A DNA stretch of 64,000 nucleotides from Acidovorax sp. 69 (GCF_002797445.1 NZ_PGEP01000001.1:1487001-1551000), one strand, 5' to 3'; positions 17,095 to 27,357 are shown, counted from the stretch's first letter. The notes: generated by a model not told the origin, from the letters alone. Made by a program: numbers and translations.

Positions 17095-17619
17095 TCAGCG
17101 CTCGCGCCGCACCCGCAGAAGCTCATCCAGGATGAGGCAGGCTGCACCTACGCTGATGGCCATGTCTGCCAGGTTGAAGGCCGGAAAATGGCCGGCCGGG
17201 AACATGCCGGCAAGGAAATTCCAGTGGAAGTCCAGAAAGTCCACCACGTATCCGTGCATCAGCCGATCCACCACGTTGCCCACAGCACCCCCGAGGATGC
17301 TGGACAGTGCAAAGCAAAATAGCTTTTGCCCTGGGTGGGCACGCAGTTGCCACACGATGAAGACCGTGGCTGCTGCGCCGATGCCGGTGAACAGCCAGCG
17401 CTGCCATCCCCCCGCGTCCGACAGGAACGAAAATGCCGCTCCTGTGTTGTGGGCGCGCACGATGTTGAAGAAACCCGTGATGAACGTGGCGTCGCCCAAT
17501 TGGTAGTGGCCCAGGATCAGCGTCTTGGTGATCTGGTCGCCCGCCAGGAGCACTACTGCCCAAGCCAGCCAGGGCCACATGTGGGCGCCGGAGCGCCCGG
17601 ACAGTGAGGGGCGCACCAT
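17095..17619 (-). CDS. lspA: Lipoprotein signal peptidase (signal peptidase II)
   Basis: A 174-residue inner-membrane aspartyl protease (PF01252) that removes signal peptides from prolipoproteins. Four transmembrane segments are visible. The two catalytic Asp residues lie in [18 protein letters not shown] and FNLADMAIS, both intact. The ATG overlaps the ileS stop by one base (TGATG), showing translational coupling. It is the last gene of ribF-ileS-lspA, a common proteobacterial order, followed by a strong terminator. Confidence 0.97.
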   Translation of the reverse strand: MVRPSLSGRSGAHMWPWLAWAVVLLAGDQITKTLILGHYQLGDATFITGFFNIVRAHNTGAAFSFLSDAGGWQRWLFTGIGAAATVFIVWQLRAHPGQKLFCFALSSILGGAVGNVVDRLMHGYVVDFLDFHWNFLAGMFPAGHFPAFNLADMAISVGAACLILDELLRVRRER

Positions 17620-20510
17620 CAGGCGTGCGCCCGGCTTTCGCCGGCCCCGTAGAGGTTGCTGGTGCAGCGGCCACAGATGGTGGGATGGGCGGCATCCTGC
17701 CCCACATCGCTGCGGTAGTGCCAGCAGCGCTCGCATTTGGTGTCAGAACTGGCCTTGACGCTTGTCTGTAAAGCGCTGCCAGCTACCACTTCAATAGCGG
17801 AGGTGATGAACACGAACTTCAGGTCCTCGCCGAGGCTGGCCAGAAGGGCGTGGTCCTCGGGGGCTGCCGTGAGGGTGACGGCCGCCTGCAGCGACGAGCC
17901 CACCTGACCGGCCGCACGCAGCACTTCGATCTCCTTGTTCACCACATCGCGGATTTCGCGCAGACGCGACCACTTGGCGAGCAGACCTTCGTCGGCACCC
18001 GCCATGGAGCCATAGGTTTCCAGGAAGATCGAGTCCGAGCTGCCAAACACCTTCCACGCCTCTTCGGCCGTGAACGACAGGAACGGTGCCATCCAGCGCA
18101 GCATGCCGTGGGTGATCTGGTACAGCGCCGTTTGTGCACTGCGGCGCGCCAGGCTCTTGGGCGCCGTGGTGTACAGGCGGTCTTTCAGCACATCGAGGTA
18201 GAAGCCACCGAGGTCTTCCGAGCAGTACAGTTGCAGCTTGGCCACCACGGGGTGGAACTCGTACACCCTGTAATGCGCGAGCACCTCGGCCTGGAACTCG
18301 GCCGCGCGCGTGAGCGCGTAGCGGTCGATCTCCAGCATTTGATCGAACGGCACGGCATCGGTGGCCGGGTCGAAGTCACTCACGTTGGCCAGCAGGAACC
18401 GCAGCGTGTTGCGGATGCGGCGGTAGGCATCCACCACACGCGCCAGGATCTTCTCGTCGCCCGCGATGTCGCCCGAGTAGTCGCTGGCCGCCACCCACAG
18501 GCGGATGATTTCGGCGCCCAGCTTCTTGTTGATCTCCTGCGGGTCGATGCCGTTGCCCAGCGACTTGCTCATCTTGCGGCCCTGGCTGTCCACGGTGAAG
18601 CCGTGGGTCAGCAGGCCACGGTAGGGCGCGCGGCCTTCGAGTGCGCTGGCCAGCAGCAGCGAGCTATGGAACCAGCCGCGGTGCTGGTCATGCCCTTCGA
18701 GGTACAGATCGGCCTCGGGGCCAGTGTCGTGGTGCACGTTGGGGTGCGTGCCGCGCAGCACATGGCTGAAGGTCGAGCCCGAGTCGAACCACACCTCCAG
18801 GATGTCGGTGCTCTTGGTGTAGCAAGCCGCGTCTTCGGCACCCAGGATTTCCTCCGTGGTCACGCGGCTCCAAGCCTCGATGCCACCCTTCTCCACGATA
18901 TCTGCCGCCTGGTCCAGGATCTCCATGGTGCGGGGGTGCAGTTCGCCCGAATCCTTGTGCAAGAAGAACGGGATGGGCACGCCCCAGCTGCGCTGGCGCG
19001 AGATGCACCAGTCGGGCCGCCCGGCGATCATGTCGTGCAGTCGGGTCTTGCCGTTTTCGGGATAGAAGCTGGTGTGCTCGATGGCGTCGAGAGCGATCTG
19101 GCGCAGTGTCTTGGCGGGCTTTTCGCCGGCCTTGGTGAATACGCCTTCGCCTTCGTCCATGCGCACGAACCACTGCGCGGCGGCGCGGTAGATCACCGGC
19201 GTCTTGTGGCGCCAGCAGTGCGGGTAGCTGTGGGTGATGTCCTTGGTGGTCATCAAGCGGCCCGCGTTGCGCAAGGCTTCGATGATGGCCGGGATGGCTT
19301 TCCAGATGTGCTGGCCACCGAACAGCGGGAAGTCGGCTGCGTAGGTGCCGTTGCCTTGCACGGGGTTCAGGATGTCGTCCAGCGCCATGCCGTGCGCAAC
19401 GCAGGAGTTGAAATCCTCCAGCCCGTAGGCGGGCGACGAGTGCACGATACCGGTGCCGTCGTCGGCCGTGGCGTAGTCGGCCAAGTAGACGGGCGACAGG
19501 CGCCGGTAGCCGAAACTGCCGTCTTCGCTGGCCACGTCGTACAGCGGGTGTTCAAATTCCAGCCCGCCCAGGTTTTTGCCCAGGGTGGTGGCAATGACAC
19601 TGCCGGTCAGGCTGTAGCGCTCCAGGCACGATGCGACCAGTGGCTCGGCCACCAGCAGGATGCGCTCGCCGGTGTCGACCAGCGCGTAGCTGATCTCGGG
19701 ATTCAGGTTCAGCGCCTGGTTGGCCGGGATGGTCCAGGCGGTGGTGGTCCAGATGACCACGAAGGCTTCTTTGGTCAGTGCGGGCAGGTCAAATGCGGCT
19801 GCCAGTTTGGCGGGCTCATGCGATTTGAACGCTACGTCCAGCGTGGTGCTGCCTTTGTCCTGGTATTCGATCTCAAACTCGGCCAGCGACGATCCGCAGT
19901 CAAAACACCAGTACACGGGCTTGAGGCCACGGTACACAAAACCGCGCTCGATCACGCGCTTGAACGCACGGATCTCGCCCGCCTCGTTGGCGGGGTTCAT
20001 GGTCTTGTAGGGGTTGTCCCATTCGCCCAGCACACCCAGGCGCTGGAAGTCGACCATTTGCTGCGCGATCTGTTCGGTGGCAAACGCACGGCTCTTGGCC
20101 TGCATGTCGTCGCGCGACAGTTTGCGGCCGTGCTTCTTTTCGATGGCGTTCTCGATCGGCAGGCCGTGGCAGTCCCAGCCGGGCACATACAGCGCGTCAA
20201 AGCCTTCGAGCTGGCGCGCCTTGGTGATCATGTCCTTCAGGATCTTGTTGACCGCGTGGCCCATGTGGATCTGGCCGTTGGCGTAGGGCGGGCCGTCGTG
20301 CAGGATGAACTTGGGCGCGCCCCGGCGTGCGTCGCGCAGGCGTTTGTAGATGCCTTTGTCGTCCCACTCCTTGACCCAGCCCGGCTCGCGCTTGGGCAGG
20401 TCGCCGCGCATGGGGAAGGGGGTGTCGGGCAGGTTCAGCGTGCTGCGGTAGTCCGTGGCGGGGGGCGCTGCGGAAGCTGTGGAGGGGGTGCTGGCGTTGT
20501 CGTCGGACAT
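17619..20510 (-). CDS. ileS: Isoleucyl-tRNA synthetase
   Basis: A 963-residue class I synthetase that charges tRNA-Ile in the cytoplasm. The HIGH-type signature is [11 protein letters not shown] after PPYA, and KMSKS appears as [10 protein letters not shown]. The editing domain includes [14 protein letters not shown]. The C-terminal zinc finger has CERCWHY and a later CGRC pair. The protein is slightly longer than E. coli IleS: it has an N-terminal Ala/Ser-rich extension, and the linker just before the zinc finger (residues about 905-923) is encoded by a copy of the dispersed repeat. It is the middle gene of ribF-ileS-lspA. Confidence 0.98.
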   Translation of the reverse strand: MSDDNASTPSTASAAPPATDYRSTLNLPDTPFPMRGDLPKREPGWVKEWDDKGIYKRLRDARRGAPKFILHDGPPYANGQIHMGHAVNKILKDMITKARQLEGFDALYVPGWDCHGLPIENAIEKKHGRKLSRDDMQAKSRAFATEQIAQQMVDFQRLGVLGEWDNPYKTMNPANEAGEIRAFKRVIERGFVYRGLKPVYWCFDCGSSLAEFEIEYQDKGSTTLDVAFKSHEPAKLAAAFDLPALTKEAFVVIWTTTAWTIPANQALNLNPEISYALVDTGERILLVAEPLVASCLERYSLTGSVIATTLGKNLGGLEFEHPLYDVASEDGSFGYRRLSPVYLADYATADDGTGIVHSSPAYGLEDFNSCVAHGMALDDILNPVQGNGTYAADFPLFGGQHIWKAIPAIIEALRNAGRLMTTKDITHSYPHCWRHKTPVIYRAAAQWFVRMDEGEGVFTKAGEKPAKTLRQIALDAIEHTSFYPENGKTRLHDMIAGRPDWCISRQRSWGVPIPFFLHKDSGELHPRTMEILDQAADIVEKGGIEAWSRVTTEEILGAEDAACYTKSTDILEVWFDSGSTFSHVLRGTHPNVHHDTGPEADLYLEGHDQHRGWFHSSLLLASALEGRAPYRGLLTHGFTVDSQGRKMSKSLGNGIDPQEINKKLGAEIIRLWVAASDYSGDIAGDEKILARVVDAYRRIRNTLRFLLANVSDFDPATDAVPFDQMLEIDRYALTRAAEFQAEVLAHYRVYEFHPVVAKLQLYCSEDLGGFYLDVLKDRLYTTAPKSLARRSAQTALYQITHGMLRWMAPFLSFTAEEAWKVFGSSDSIFLETYGSMAGADEGLLAKWSRLREIRDVVNKEIEVLRAAGQVGSSLQAAVTLTAAPEDHALLASLGEDLKFVFITSAIEVVAGSALQTSVKASSDTKCERCWHYRSDVGQDAAHPTICGRCTSNLYGAGESRAHA
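17743..17798 (-). repeat. Dispersed 56-bp repeat inside ileS
   Basis: On the coding strand it reads GCTAT, seven bases, GTAGCTG, GC, AGCGCTTTA, CAAGCGTCAAGGCCAG. It is translated as [19 protein letters not shown], in the same element frame as the SDR copy (AIRLIAESANQSG). Confidence 0.75.
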
Positions 20511-20620
20511 GAGGGAGCCTTAAAAACAGGGCATTCCGGGGCAAGGCCCAGAGCGAGAGCAGGGTAGGAGCGCGAAGGATGACGGGCCCGCCAGGCGGGC
20601 GCTGCGAAAAGCAGCCCCCC

Positions 20621-21670
20621 TCAAATTCGGTCGCGGGTAGTCTGGCGCCGGGTTTCGGTGTGGTTGGGTGCCTGGGCCGCGGCAAAGTAGGCTCGCGCGT
20701 CGGCGCAGTCTTTGGCAATGCCCACTGTCAGGGCATTCAGACCGTCGTATTTCAGCTCGTCGTGCAGTTTGTGCAGTAGTTCCACCCGCACGATTTTACC
20801 GTACGCCCCTTCGGGCCCCAGATCGGTGGGCCACTGCAGACAATGGGTTTCCAGCAGCACGCGGCCGCCGTTGACATCGGTGGGGTCCAGCGAAGGGCGC
20901 ACGCCCAGGTTGGCCACGCCGGGCAGCGCGGTGTCAGAGAGTCCATGCACCAGCACCGCAAAGATGCCGCTGGCGGCGGGCTTCCAGTGTGCAAAGCGCA
21001 GGTTCAGTGTGCGAAAGCCGTTGCCTGCACCGGCTGCGGTGGCGCCCAGTTCCCGCCCCAGCTTGCGGCCGTGCACCACGTGGCCGCTGATGGTGTAGGG
21101 CCTGCCTAGCAGGCGCGCAGCGGTCTCCATCTCTCCCGCACCCAGCGCCTGGCGCACGGCCGAACTGGAAACCCTCAGCCCATGCACCTCGTAGCTGTTC
21201 ATGCGCGCCACATCAAAACCTTTGGCTTGCCCCGCGGCGTCCAGCATGGCGTAGTCGCCGGCCCGCTGGCGGCCAAAGCGGAAGTCATCCCCCACCAGCA
21301 CGTAACGCGCACCCAGGCCGCGCACCAGAACTTCGTCGATGAATGCCTCGGGCGATTGCGCGGCCAGTTTTGCGTCAAAGGGCAGCACCACCGTCTGCTG
21401 CACGCCACAACGCTCCAGCTCGGTGAGCTTGTCGCGCAGAGTGCCGATACGGGCCGGTGCCAGTTCGGGCTTGTGGTGTGCGCCCGCAAAGTAGTCGCGG
21501 GGGTGGGGCTCGAAAGTGAGTACGCAGCTTTCCACCCCCCGGTGCGCCGCCTCGCTGTTCAAAAGGGCCAGCATGGCCTGGTGGCCTCGGTGCACGCCGT
21601 CGAAGTTGCCAATGGTCAGCGCACAGGCACTGGCAATACCAGGGTGGTGGAATCCGCGAAAGATCTTCAT
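20621..21670 (-). CDS. ribF: Bifunctional riboflavin kinase / FAD synthetase
   Basis: A 349-residue enzyme that converts riboflavin to FMN and FAD. The N-terminal adenylyltransferase domain (PF06574) carries IGNFDGVHRGH, DDFRFG and the VSSSAVRQAL segment. The C-terminal flavokinase domain (PF01687) begins RPYTISGHVVHGRKLGRELG. The usual GFPT(A/L)NL metal/ATP loop reads GFRTLNLRF and is preceded by an extra Ala/Gly stretch of about eight residues, so the kinase loop is atypical, although the rest of the domain is conserved. It is the first gene of the ribF-ileS-lspA operon (110 bases before ileS). A repeat copy lies directly upstream. Confidence 0.95.
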   Translation of the reverse strand: MKIFRGFHHPGIASACALTIGNFDGVHRGHQAMLALLNSEAAHRGVESCVLTFEPHPRDYFAGAHHKPELAPARIGTLRDKLTELERCGVQQTVVLPFDAKLAAQSPEAFIDEVLVRGLGARYVLVGDDFRFGRQRAGDYAMLDAAGQAKGFDVARMNSYEVHGLRVSSSAVRQALGAGEMETAARLLGRPYTISGHVVHGRKLGRELGATAAGAGNGFRTLNLRFAHWKPAASGIFAVLVHGLSDTALPGVANLGVRPSLDPTDVNGGRVLLETHCLQWPTDLGPEGAYGKIVRVELLHKLHDELKYDGLNALTVGIAKDCADARAYFAAAQAPNHTETRRQTTRDRI

Positions 21671-21676
21671 CGGTCT

Positions 21677-21733
21677 GTTATCTTTTTGATAGCAGCATGC
21701 GCAGGTACATCAAGCGCAAGACGCCAATTTGTC
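21677..21733 (+). repeat. Dispersed 56-bp repeat upstream of ribF
   Basis: GTTAT, seven bases, ATAGCAG, two bases, TGCGC, then AAGCGCAAGACGCCAATTT with the family spacing. It begins six bases outside the ribF start codon, so it forms part of the ribF leader if transcribed with it. Confidence 0.65.
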
Positions 21734-21837
21734 ATGGAAACGGAGTATATTGTGATGGACAGGCTGCAGAGTGCCAGCGGCCTGCGAGACATCTGCGTTC
21801 CGAATCCTTGTGTACTTTGTGTCCCAGGAGGCGTGTT

Positions 21838-22395
21838 TTGAAGGTCTTGAAGCTGTCAGCCCAGGGGTTGCCCCAATCGTGGATTTCGCTCGAACAAGCG
21901 GTGATTCATTACGCAGCGGGTGAGGTGCGCTGGGAATCCGGTGCCCAGATCGCCCGTTTTCGCGGCGGGTACAACGCCGTCACGGGAGAGCAGTCGGTGA
22001 TTGCCATCAATAGCATCATCGGCACCAAGGGCGTGCCCAGCATCAACCCGTTCGACCTCAAACCCAGTCTGACTAACAGCAAGCTGTTTGCCCGTGATCG
22101 CAATGTCTGCGCCTACTGCGGCGGGCATTTTCACGAAGAAGACCTGACCCGCGAGCACATCGTGCCCTTTGCCCGCAACGGTCAGGACCACTGGATGAAT
22201 GTGGTCACTGCCTGCCGCCCTTGCAACCACCGTAAGGGCCCGCGCACGCCAGAGCAGGCGCACATGCCGCTGCTATACACGCCCTACGTGCCCAGCCTGT
22301 GGGAGGATTTCATCCTGCGCAACCGGCGCATCCTGGCCGATCAGATGGACTTTTTGATGGCCCATGTGCCCAAGTCGTCGCGCCTGCTGGCGTGA
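21838..22395 (+). CDS. HNH endonuclease family protein
   Basis: A 185-residue HNH-nuclease-fold protein. The zinc and catalytic region runs CAYCGGHFHEEDLTREHIVPFARNGQDHW to CRPCNHRKG, with two CxxC pairs and the EHIVP His expected of HNH proteins (PF01844/HNH_5). TTG at 21838 is chosen because a perfect AGGAGG ends six bases upstream and the protein then begins MKVLKLSAQGLPQSWIS; the upstream in-frame extension has no homology-like features. It is a single gene without phage, toxin or restriction neighbours, so it looks like a resident chromosomal gene. Its biological role is not known. Confidence 0.85.
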   Translation: MKVLKLSAQGLPQSWISLEQAVIHYAAGEVRWESGAQIARFRGGYNAVTGEQSVIAINSIIGTKGVPSINPFDLKPSLTNSKLFARDRNVCAYCGGHFHEEDLTREHIVPFARNGQDHWMNVVTACRPCNHRKGPRTPEQAHMPLLYTPYVPSLWEDFILRNRRILADQMDFLMAHVPKSSRLLA

Positions 22396-22475
22396 CGGAT
22401 TCAGGTTTACCCATCAATGCGTTCCGGAGAGCTTGCCCACCGCAATGCTGAAGAAACAGCAAGCTCTGGCGGACA

Positions 22476-23786
22476 TCATGCAGGCTTGTGGCCCATTACG
22501 ACGAAACCATTGACGGGTTGGTGGTTCTCATGGCGCAGGACGGCTTCTTCGACGTTGACCGTGTCAAAACCTGCGGCCTTACACAGCGCCTCAACGTGAC
22601 TGCGCTTGTGTGCATAGCGCCCGGTGGGTAGCAGAGCCAAATCAGACCCGGTTTCACTTGCGGTTTCGCAGGAGAAGATCAACGTTCCGCCAGGAGCCAG
22701 AACACGGAAAGCATTCGGGATGGCCTGGGTCAGGTCGCCCGCATAGATAAACACATCCAGCGCGGTAATTACTTGGTAAAGCCCATCAGGGGTCTCGCGC
22801 AGGGCGTCATGCAGATTGACCGTGTGGAAGCGGTCGTACACGTTGTGGCGGGCTGCCTGCTCGATCATCTTCATCGACAGGTCTACGCCGATGAGGGCGC
22901 CATCCAGGCGACCCAGACACACGCCGAGAAGACCCGTGCCGCACCCGAGGTCCAGAACATTGAGCTTTTTGTCGGGGTAGCGGGCAATGATCTTGTCTGC
23001 AACCTGCTTTGGCAACTGGTACTTCAAGCTGCGCACCATGTGCGTGTCATAGAACTCGGCCATGCCGTCGAACAGGGGGCGCGTCAGCTCGGCAGGCTGT
23101 TGGGTCGGTGTATCGCCGCGTGTGAGCTGGACGTAATAGTGATAGACCGCATCTTCGGGAGCTAACTCCTGCAGGGTTGCCGCGTTTTTATGGGCATCCG
23201 CAGGTTTGCCGGCGGCAATCGAGGCTTGCACATGTCCGACCAGTGATTGAGAGTCCGTTGGATTTTCATCCACCAAGGCACTCCACAGTGTCAGGGACGC
23301 ATCGTGCTGGCCTTGTTCGCTCAGATCTCGTGCCAACAGGCGCCGTAGTGCGACATCGCCAGGCACTAGCTCTAGTCCGCGACGCAGGTGACGGATCGCC
23401 ATTTCCGTGTGGCCTGCACGGTGGGCAATGTCGATCACGCCAGCCAGCACCAGCAGGTTTTCGGGCTCCAGCGTTGCCACTTTCTCGGCAGTCTCTACGG
23501 CTTCCTGAAATTGGTTCTGGCGAGCCAAAAGCAATGCTAGCTCCAGCAGGCCTGGGCCCCAGTCTGGTGCCAAAGAAACGGATTTACGCAGAGCGTCAAA
23601 TGCGCCCTTCACATTGCCCGTCTTTTCTGCCAGCAAGCCGCCCAACATGAAGACGCGCGGGTCCTGTGGCCATTGGGCGTTGGCTTTGTTGAGCGTCAGC
23701 GCGGCATTTTTAAGGTCGCCTTTGTCGATTTGTTCGCGGGCCTTGGTCAGGTGCTTGAGGTTGGGGTCGGTCGCTATGGCGCTCAT
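22476..23786 (-). CDS. TPR repeat protein with class I SAM methyltransferase domain
   Basis: A 436-residue fusion. Residues about 1-230 are a run of TPR helices (for example AREQIDKGDLKNAALTLNKA, GDVALRRLLARDLSEQGQ). The C-terminal half is a class I methyltransferase (Methyltransf_11/25-like) with motif I LNVLDLGCGTGLLG, an acidic motif II GVDLS and the LAPGGTLIFS strand. A short spacer FDGMAEFYDTHMV precedes it, typical of this family. ATG at 23786 is preferred over a TTG at 23819, but neither has a clear ribosome site. The methylated substrate is unknown; the TPR part suggests a protein target. Confidence 0.85.
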   Translation of the reverse strand: MSAIATDPNLKHLTKAREQIDKGDLKNAALTLNKANAQWPQDPRVFMLGGLLAEKTGNVKGAFDALRKSVSLAPDWGPGLLELALLLARQNQFQEAVETAEKVATLEPENLLVLAGVIDIAHRAGHTEMAIRHLRRGLELVPGDVALRRLLARDLSEQGQHDASLTLWSALVDENPTDSQSLVGHVQASIAAGKPADAHKNAATLQELAPEDAVYHYYVQLTRGDTPTQQPAELTRPLFDGMAEFYDTHMVRSLKYQLPKQVADKIIARYPDKKLNVLDLGCGTGLLGVCLGRLDGALIGVDLSMKMIEQAARHNVYDRFHTVNLHDALRETPDGLYQVITALDVFIYAGDLTQAIPNAFRVLAPGGTLIFSCETASETGSDLALLPTGRYAHKRSHVEALCKAAGFDTVNVEEAVLRHENHQPVNGFVVMGHKPA

Positions 23787-24161
23787 GGCAAAAGAAGTGA
23801 AGAGGCTAAAAACGTACAACGGGCTTCGCCACAGGCCGTCGATGTTGTATTGAGCTTCGGATTATCCCGGATTTGTTGTGCGCGGATGCCGGGCTCTGTG
23901 GCGCAGGGGTCATCGATGGTGCTGCGTATTCGCACACGGCCTTTACGGGGGTGTCGTGCGTGCAGGTATTGACTGCGGTGAATGTTAACTATTGTCAAAG
24001 CTGTATCAATTGCTGATTGAATTTGACTATGCTATCCCCAGTCCTTGTTCTTGCAGTCTTGGCTAGGTGAATGAACCAGTGCTGCGCTAGCCGGCAGGTG
24101 GCTATGGGGGGCGCCTGTATCCAGGCGGCCTGATCGACAAAAAAATGAAAGAGTGAGTTCC
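23787..24161. other. Divergent intergenic region
   Basis: This 375-base stretch lies between two divergent genes and must hold promoters for the TPR-methyltransferase and the IPTL-CTERM gene. It is more A/T-rich than its surroundings (for example around 23985-24040). I cannot assign a confident -35/-10 pair. Confidence 0.4.
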
Positions 24162-26591
24162 ATGAAGAACGACTGGATGCCGGTGCGTTTTGCACGCGGC
24201 AGTGGGTGGGTGCACGGGTTGTCAAACGCATGGCGAGTAATCGCCGTCGCGTTTATCGGCAGTTTGATGATGATTGGCCAGGCGGCTTTGGCCGGCGTCG
24301 TCAATGGCGGGTTTGAAAGTGCTCCCGATTTTGCGGGTTGGACCAAGCAGTCCTACAACCTGCAAGCTGGGGGCATCACTACCTTTCCCCCCACACAGAA
24401 ATCGGATCTGAACCTGTCTGCCCCTGTATTGGCGTTTGACCTGTCTGCGGTTCTGCGTGGTGCCCCGGAAAGTCTCAGCGACGCTAACACCAACGGGCTG
24501 TTGAAGTTTCCGCGCTGGGGCAATGCGGTGGCTCGTGTTCACAATCAGTTTGGGGCTGCTCCTGGCACAGCCCAGGACAAGGCCAGCTCGATCGAGCAAA
24601 CAGCCACGATGACGCTGGCGGATGTGGATCCCACCGATGGAAAAATCCATTTGCGTTTTGCCGCCGCACCCGTTTTGCGTGCGCCAGCCCACGCTGATAA
24701 CCTGCAGCCGTACTTTTTCATCGAGGTGACGAATGTCACCAAAGGCACGAAGCTGTTCACGACTTTTAATTTCTCGAACCAGCCCGGTATTCCTTGGCAA
24801 AGTGGCGTAGGCGACTACAAGTTTACGGACTGGCAAGGTTTTGATATCGCGCCGGGCAATGGCTTTCTGGATGTGGGTGACTCGGTCAAGATGGAAGTGA
24901 TCGTCGCCGGGTGCCAGCCCAGCGGACACGAAGGCCACTTGTACCTCGACTCAGTGGGTGCGTTTATCCAAGGTTTGGCTGTTACCACTGTGGGACCTAC
25001 TACTGCCCGGCCTGGTGATCAGATCACCTACACCTACACCTATACCAACAACAGTGGTGTGATCTCCAGCAACACGACGGTGACCGCAGTGATGCCCAAA
25101 ACGGGCAACGACCTGGATACCACTTTTGTGTCTATCCAGCCTAACGGTGGCACCTGCACGCTGCCGACAGTCGGTACCGCCGATGCACCCGTGGTTTGCA
25201 ATTTCGGCACCCTCAATAACGGGGCCAGTGGTTCGTTCACGGTGACGGTCACGATTCCTCCGGCTTCCAGTACCGCCAGCCCGACCAACGTGGTCAACAA
25301 CGGCAATTACAAGGTGGCATCAGACGGAACCAGTGCATTTCTGGGGCCCTTGTTCCAGACCCAGGTGATGCCCTTGGCAAGCCCGTTGACTGACTTGGGC
25401 ATTACCATTTCTGATGGTGGCGTCTCTGCTGTGGCGCCAGGCAGTACGGTGACTTACACCGTGGTAGTGACCAACAATGGGCCCACGGCTGTGGTGAGCG
25501 CGCCCGTATCCCAAACCTTATCCGGTTTGAGTGGCGTCACATGGGCCTGCGCTGCTGGCGCCGGGGCCGCATGTGGCGCACCGGTCGGTGCAAACGCGAT
25601 CGTGGATGCACCCTCGTTGCCGGTGGGCGCTTCGGTCACTTATACGGTCACGGGCACTGCGGGTGCTGCGGGTACCACTACCGCCACGACCGTGAGTGTG
25701 GCAGCCCCCGGTGGCATCACTGACAGCAACACGGCAAACAACGCTGCGGCAGATACCAATGCGGTAGGTACGCTGTACGCTGTGGGCGTTTCTAAATCCG
25801 GCGCGGGTTCTGGCTCCGTCAGCAGTGTGCCTTCCGGCCTCAGTTGTGGTGCGGCCTGCGCATCGGCATCGGTGAGTGTGGCAAACGGAACGACAACGAT
25901 CTTGTCGGCTGTGGCTGCGCCTGGTTCCATCTTCACCGGCTGGTCGGGCGCCGGGTGCTCGGGAACGGGTACTTGCACGGTGAATGTCTCTGGCGCCAAC
26001 GCGAACGTCATAGCAAACTTTGCGCTGACCCGGACTGTGACGCCTGTCGTGGGTGCCAACGGAACCGTCACGCCAGCAACGCCGACGACAGTGGCCTCGG
26101 GTTCGTCGGTGACTTACACCATCAACCCTGACCCAACCTATGCCCCGCTGATCACTGGGAACTGCCCCGGTGTGCTCTCTGGCAATCAGTACACCGTATC
26201 GCCAGTGAACGCTGACTGCACTTTCAACGTGGCGTTTACCAATGCGACTGCCACTGTGACGTCTTCTGTCAATGGCGGTAACGGAGGCATCTCCCCGGCG
26301 GGCGCACAGACCGTGGCTTTGGGCTCGCAGCAGACCTTCACCCTCACGCCGGTTGCGGGCTACGTGGCGCGGGTCGCGACGGGTGGAACCGCCTGCCCAG
26401 GAAGTCTTGTGGGGAACACCTTCACGACCAACGCTATTGCTGGAAGCTGCACGGTGGTCGCGTCTTTTGTTCTGTCTGCGGGAGTATCCAGTGTTCCTAC
26501 CTTGTCGGAGTGGGGCCTGATTGTGTTGTCCCTGGTGCTCGCTGCGCTAGGATTGCGACGTCTGCCAGTGGGTCGCAGACCCACGCACTGA
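24162..26591 (+). CDS. Large secreted DUF11-type protein with IPTL-CTERM sorting signal
   Basis: An 809-residue surface or secreted protein. A long signal peptide ends near GQAALA-GVV. An N-terminal region beginning VVNGGFESAPDFAGW is like those of PEP-CTERM carbohydrate-binding proteins. Two DUF11-type beta-sandwich repeats (PF01345; YTYTNNSGV and YTVVVTNNGPTAV) follow, then InlB-like divergent repeats (FTGWSGAGCSGTGTCTV). The C-terminus is a sorting tail: VPTLSEWGLIVLSLVLAALG, a hydrophobic span and a basic end, matching the IPTL-CTERM model (TIGR04174). Such proteins are thought to be processed in the envelope; the processing enzyme is not in this window. The ATG at 24162 follows GAAAGAG. 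Confidence 0.87.
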   Translation: MKNDWMPVRFARGSGWVHGLSNAWRVIAVAFIGSLMMIGQAALAGVVNGGFESAPDFAGWTKQSYNLQAGGITTFPPTQKSDLNLSAPVLAFDLSAVLRGAPESLSDANTNGLLKFPRWGNAVARVHNQFGAAPGTAQDKASSIEQTATMTLADVDPTDGKIHLRFAAAPVLRAPAHADNLQPYFFIEVTNVTKGTKLFTTFNFSNQPGIPWQSGVGDYKFTDWQGFDIAPGNGFLDVGDSVKMEVIVAGCQPSGHEGHLYLDSVGAFIQGLAVTTVGPTTARPGDQITYTYTYTNNSGVISSNTTVTAVMPKTGNDLDTTFVSIQPNGGTCTLPTVGTADAPVVCNFGTLNNGASGSFTVTVTIPPASSTASPTNVVNNGNYKVASDGTSAFLGPLFQTQVMPLASPLTDLGITISDGGVSAVAPGSTVTYTVVVTNNGPTAVVSAPVSQTLSGLSGVTWACAAGAGAACGAPVGANAIVDAPSLPVGASVTYTVTGTAGAAGTTTATTVSVAAPGGITDSNTANNAAADTNAVGTLYAVGVSKSGAGSGSVSSVPSGLSCGAACASASVSVANGTTTILSAVAAPGSIFTGWSGAGCSGTGTCTVNVSGANANVIANFALTRTVTPVVGANGTVTPATPTTVASGSSVTYTINPDPTYAPLITGNCPGVLSGNQYTVSPVNADCTFNVAFTNATATVTSSVNGGNGGISPAGAQTVALGSQQTFTLTPVAGYVARVATGGTACPGSLVGNTFTTNAIAGSCTVVASFVLSAGVSSVPTLSEWGLIVLSLVLAALGLRRLPVGRRPTH

Positions 26592-26688
26592 TCCGGATAT
26601 TCCTCATTGCTGTGACATCCCAAATGCCCACCTTGGTCACGGGTGGGGGTTTGGTTTGCTTCTGTCTGCAACGCATTTGAATGCAAGT

Positions 26689-27219
26689 ATGAAAACGTAT
26701 GTCGTCTTGGCCTTGGCCGTTGTGGTGCACCAGGCAGCATGGGCACAGAGTGTGCCCACACGCAAGGCTGGGTTGTGGGAGGTGTCGATCCGCGCGGAAG
26801 GAGAAGCAGAAGCACTTGCGCTCAAAGTGTTGCAGTGCACGGACCGTGCGTCCGACGCGTTGACACTGATGTCCATTGCGCCCGGGCAGGAAAACTGCCG
26901 CAAGCCTGTTGTCGAGAGGCTGAAAACAAAAGGTTATCGCATCCGTACCGCATGTGTCGTGCACGAGCAACGTGTAAACACCGTCATGGATCTGAGGGGC
27001 GATGTGACATCGCGCTATGAAGGACGTTTGGAAACTCGCTACCCCACTATGGCATCCCAAACGCCAAGTCCCAAGCTGTTTGAGGGCAGGTGGCTGGGCG
27101 AGTGCCGCGCGGGAATGCGACCCGGCGATATGTTGTTGCCCAACGGTGTCACGGTGAACGTGGTCGATGACCGCAGGCGCGCAGAGATCAATCAGGACCA
27201 TAAGGGACACAAGCACTGA
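26689..27219 (+). CDS. DUF3617 family periplasmic protein
   Basis: A 176-residue exported protein of the DUF3617 family (PF12276), of unknown function. The signal peptide ends near AAWA-QS. The family start RKAGLWEVSIRAEGEA and paired cysteines (QCTD, ENCRK) are present. It ends in a His/Lys-rich tail (HKGHKH). It lies 97 bases after the IPTL-CTERM gene on the same strand and is closed by a strong terminator, so the two may share a transcript, though the gap is large. Confidence 0.78.
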   Translation: MKTYVVLALAVVVHQAAWAQSVPTRKAGLWEVSIRAEGEAEALALKVLQCTDRASDALTLMSIAPGQENCRKPVVERLKTKGYRIRTACVVHEQRVNTVMDLRGDVTSRYEGRLETRYPTMASQTPSPKLFEGRWLGECRAGMRPGDMLLPNGVTVNVVDDRRRAEINQDHKGHKH

Positions 27220-27325
27220 ATGTGCTCTGCCCAGTTGCCGCATACCCGACTCGCAGACCTGACTGCATGCCCTACCGCTAGATGGGCGTTGGGCGATGGG
27301 TGTGTTTCCCGTCCAGTCCTTTGCA

Positions 27326-27357
27326 GGCAGCCCATGCGGGCTGCCTTTCTTTTTTTA
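27326..27357 (+). terminator. Terminator after the DUF3617 gene
   Basis: An 8-bp stem (GGCAGCCC/GGGCTGCC) with an ATGC loop is followed by TTTCTTTTTTT. It overlaps the last codon of the convergent hydrolase gene. Confidence 0.9.

Noticed and set aside
17310..17340. Repeat-like bases in lspA (AAATAGCTTTTGC)
   Set aside because: Only one short block fits; order and spacing of the rest do not.
17850..20567. A 905-codon plus-strand frame opposite ileS
   Set aside because: It mirrors ileS over almost its whole length and has no domain; ileS has all its signature motifs.
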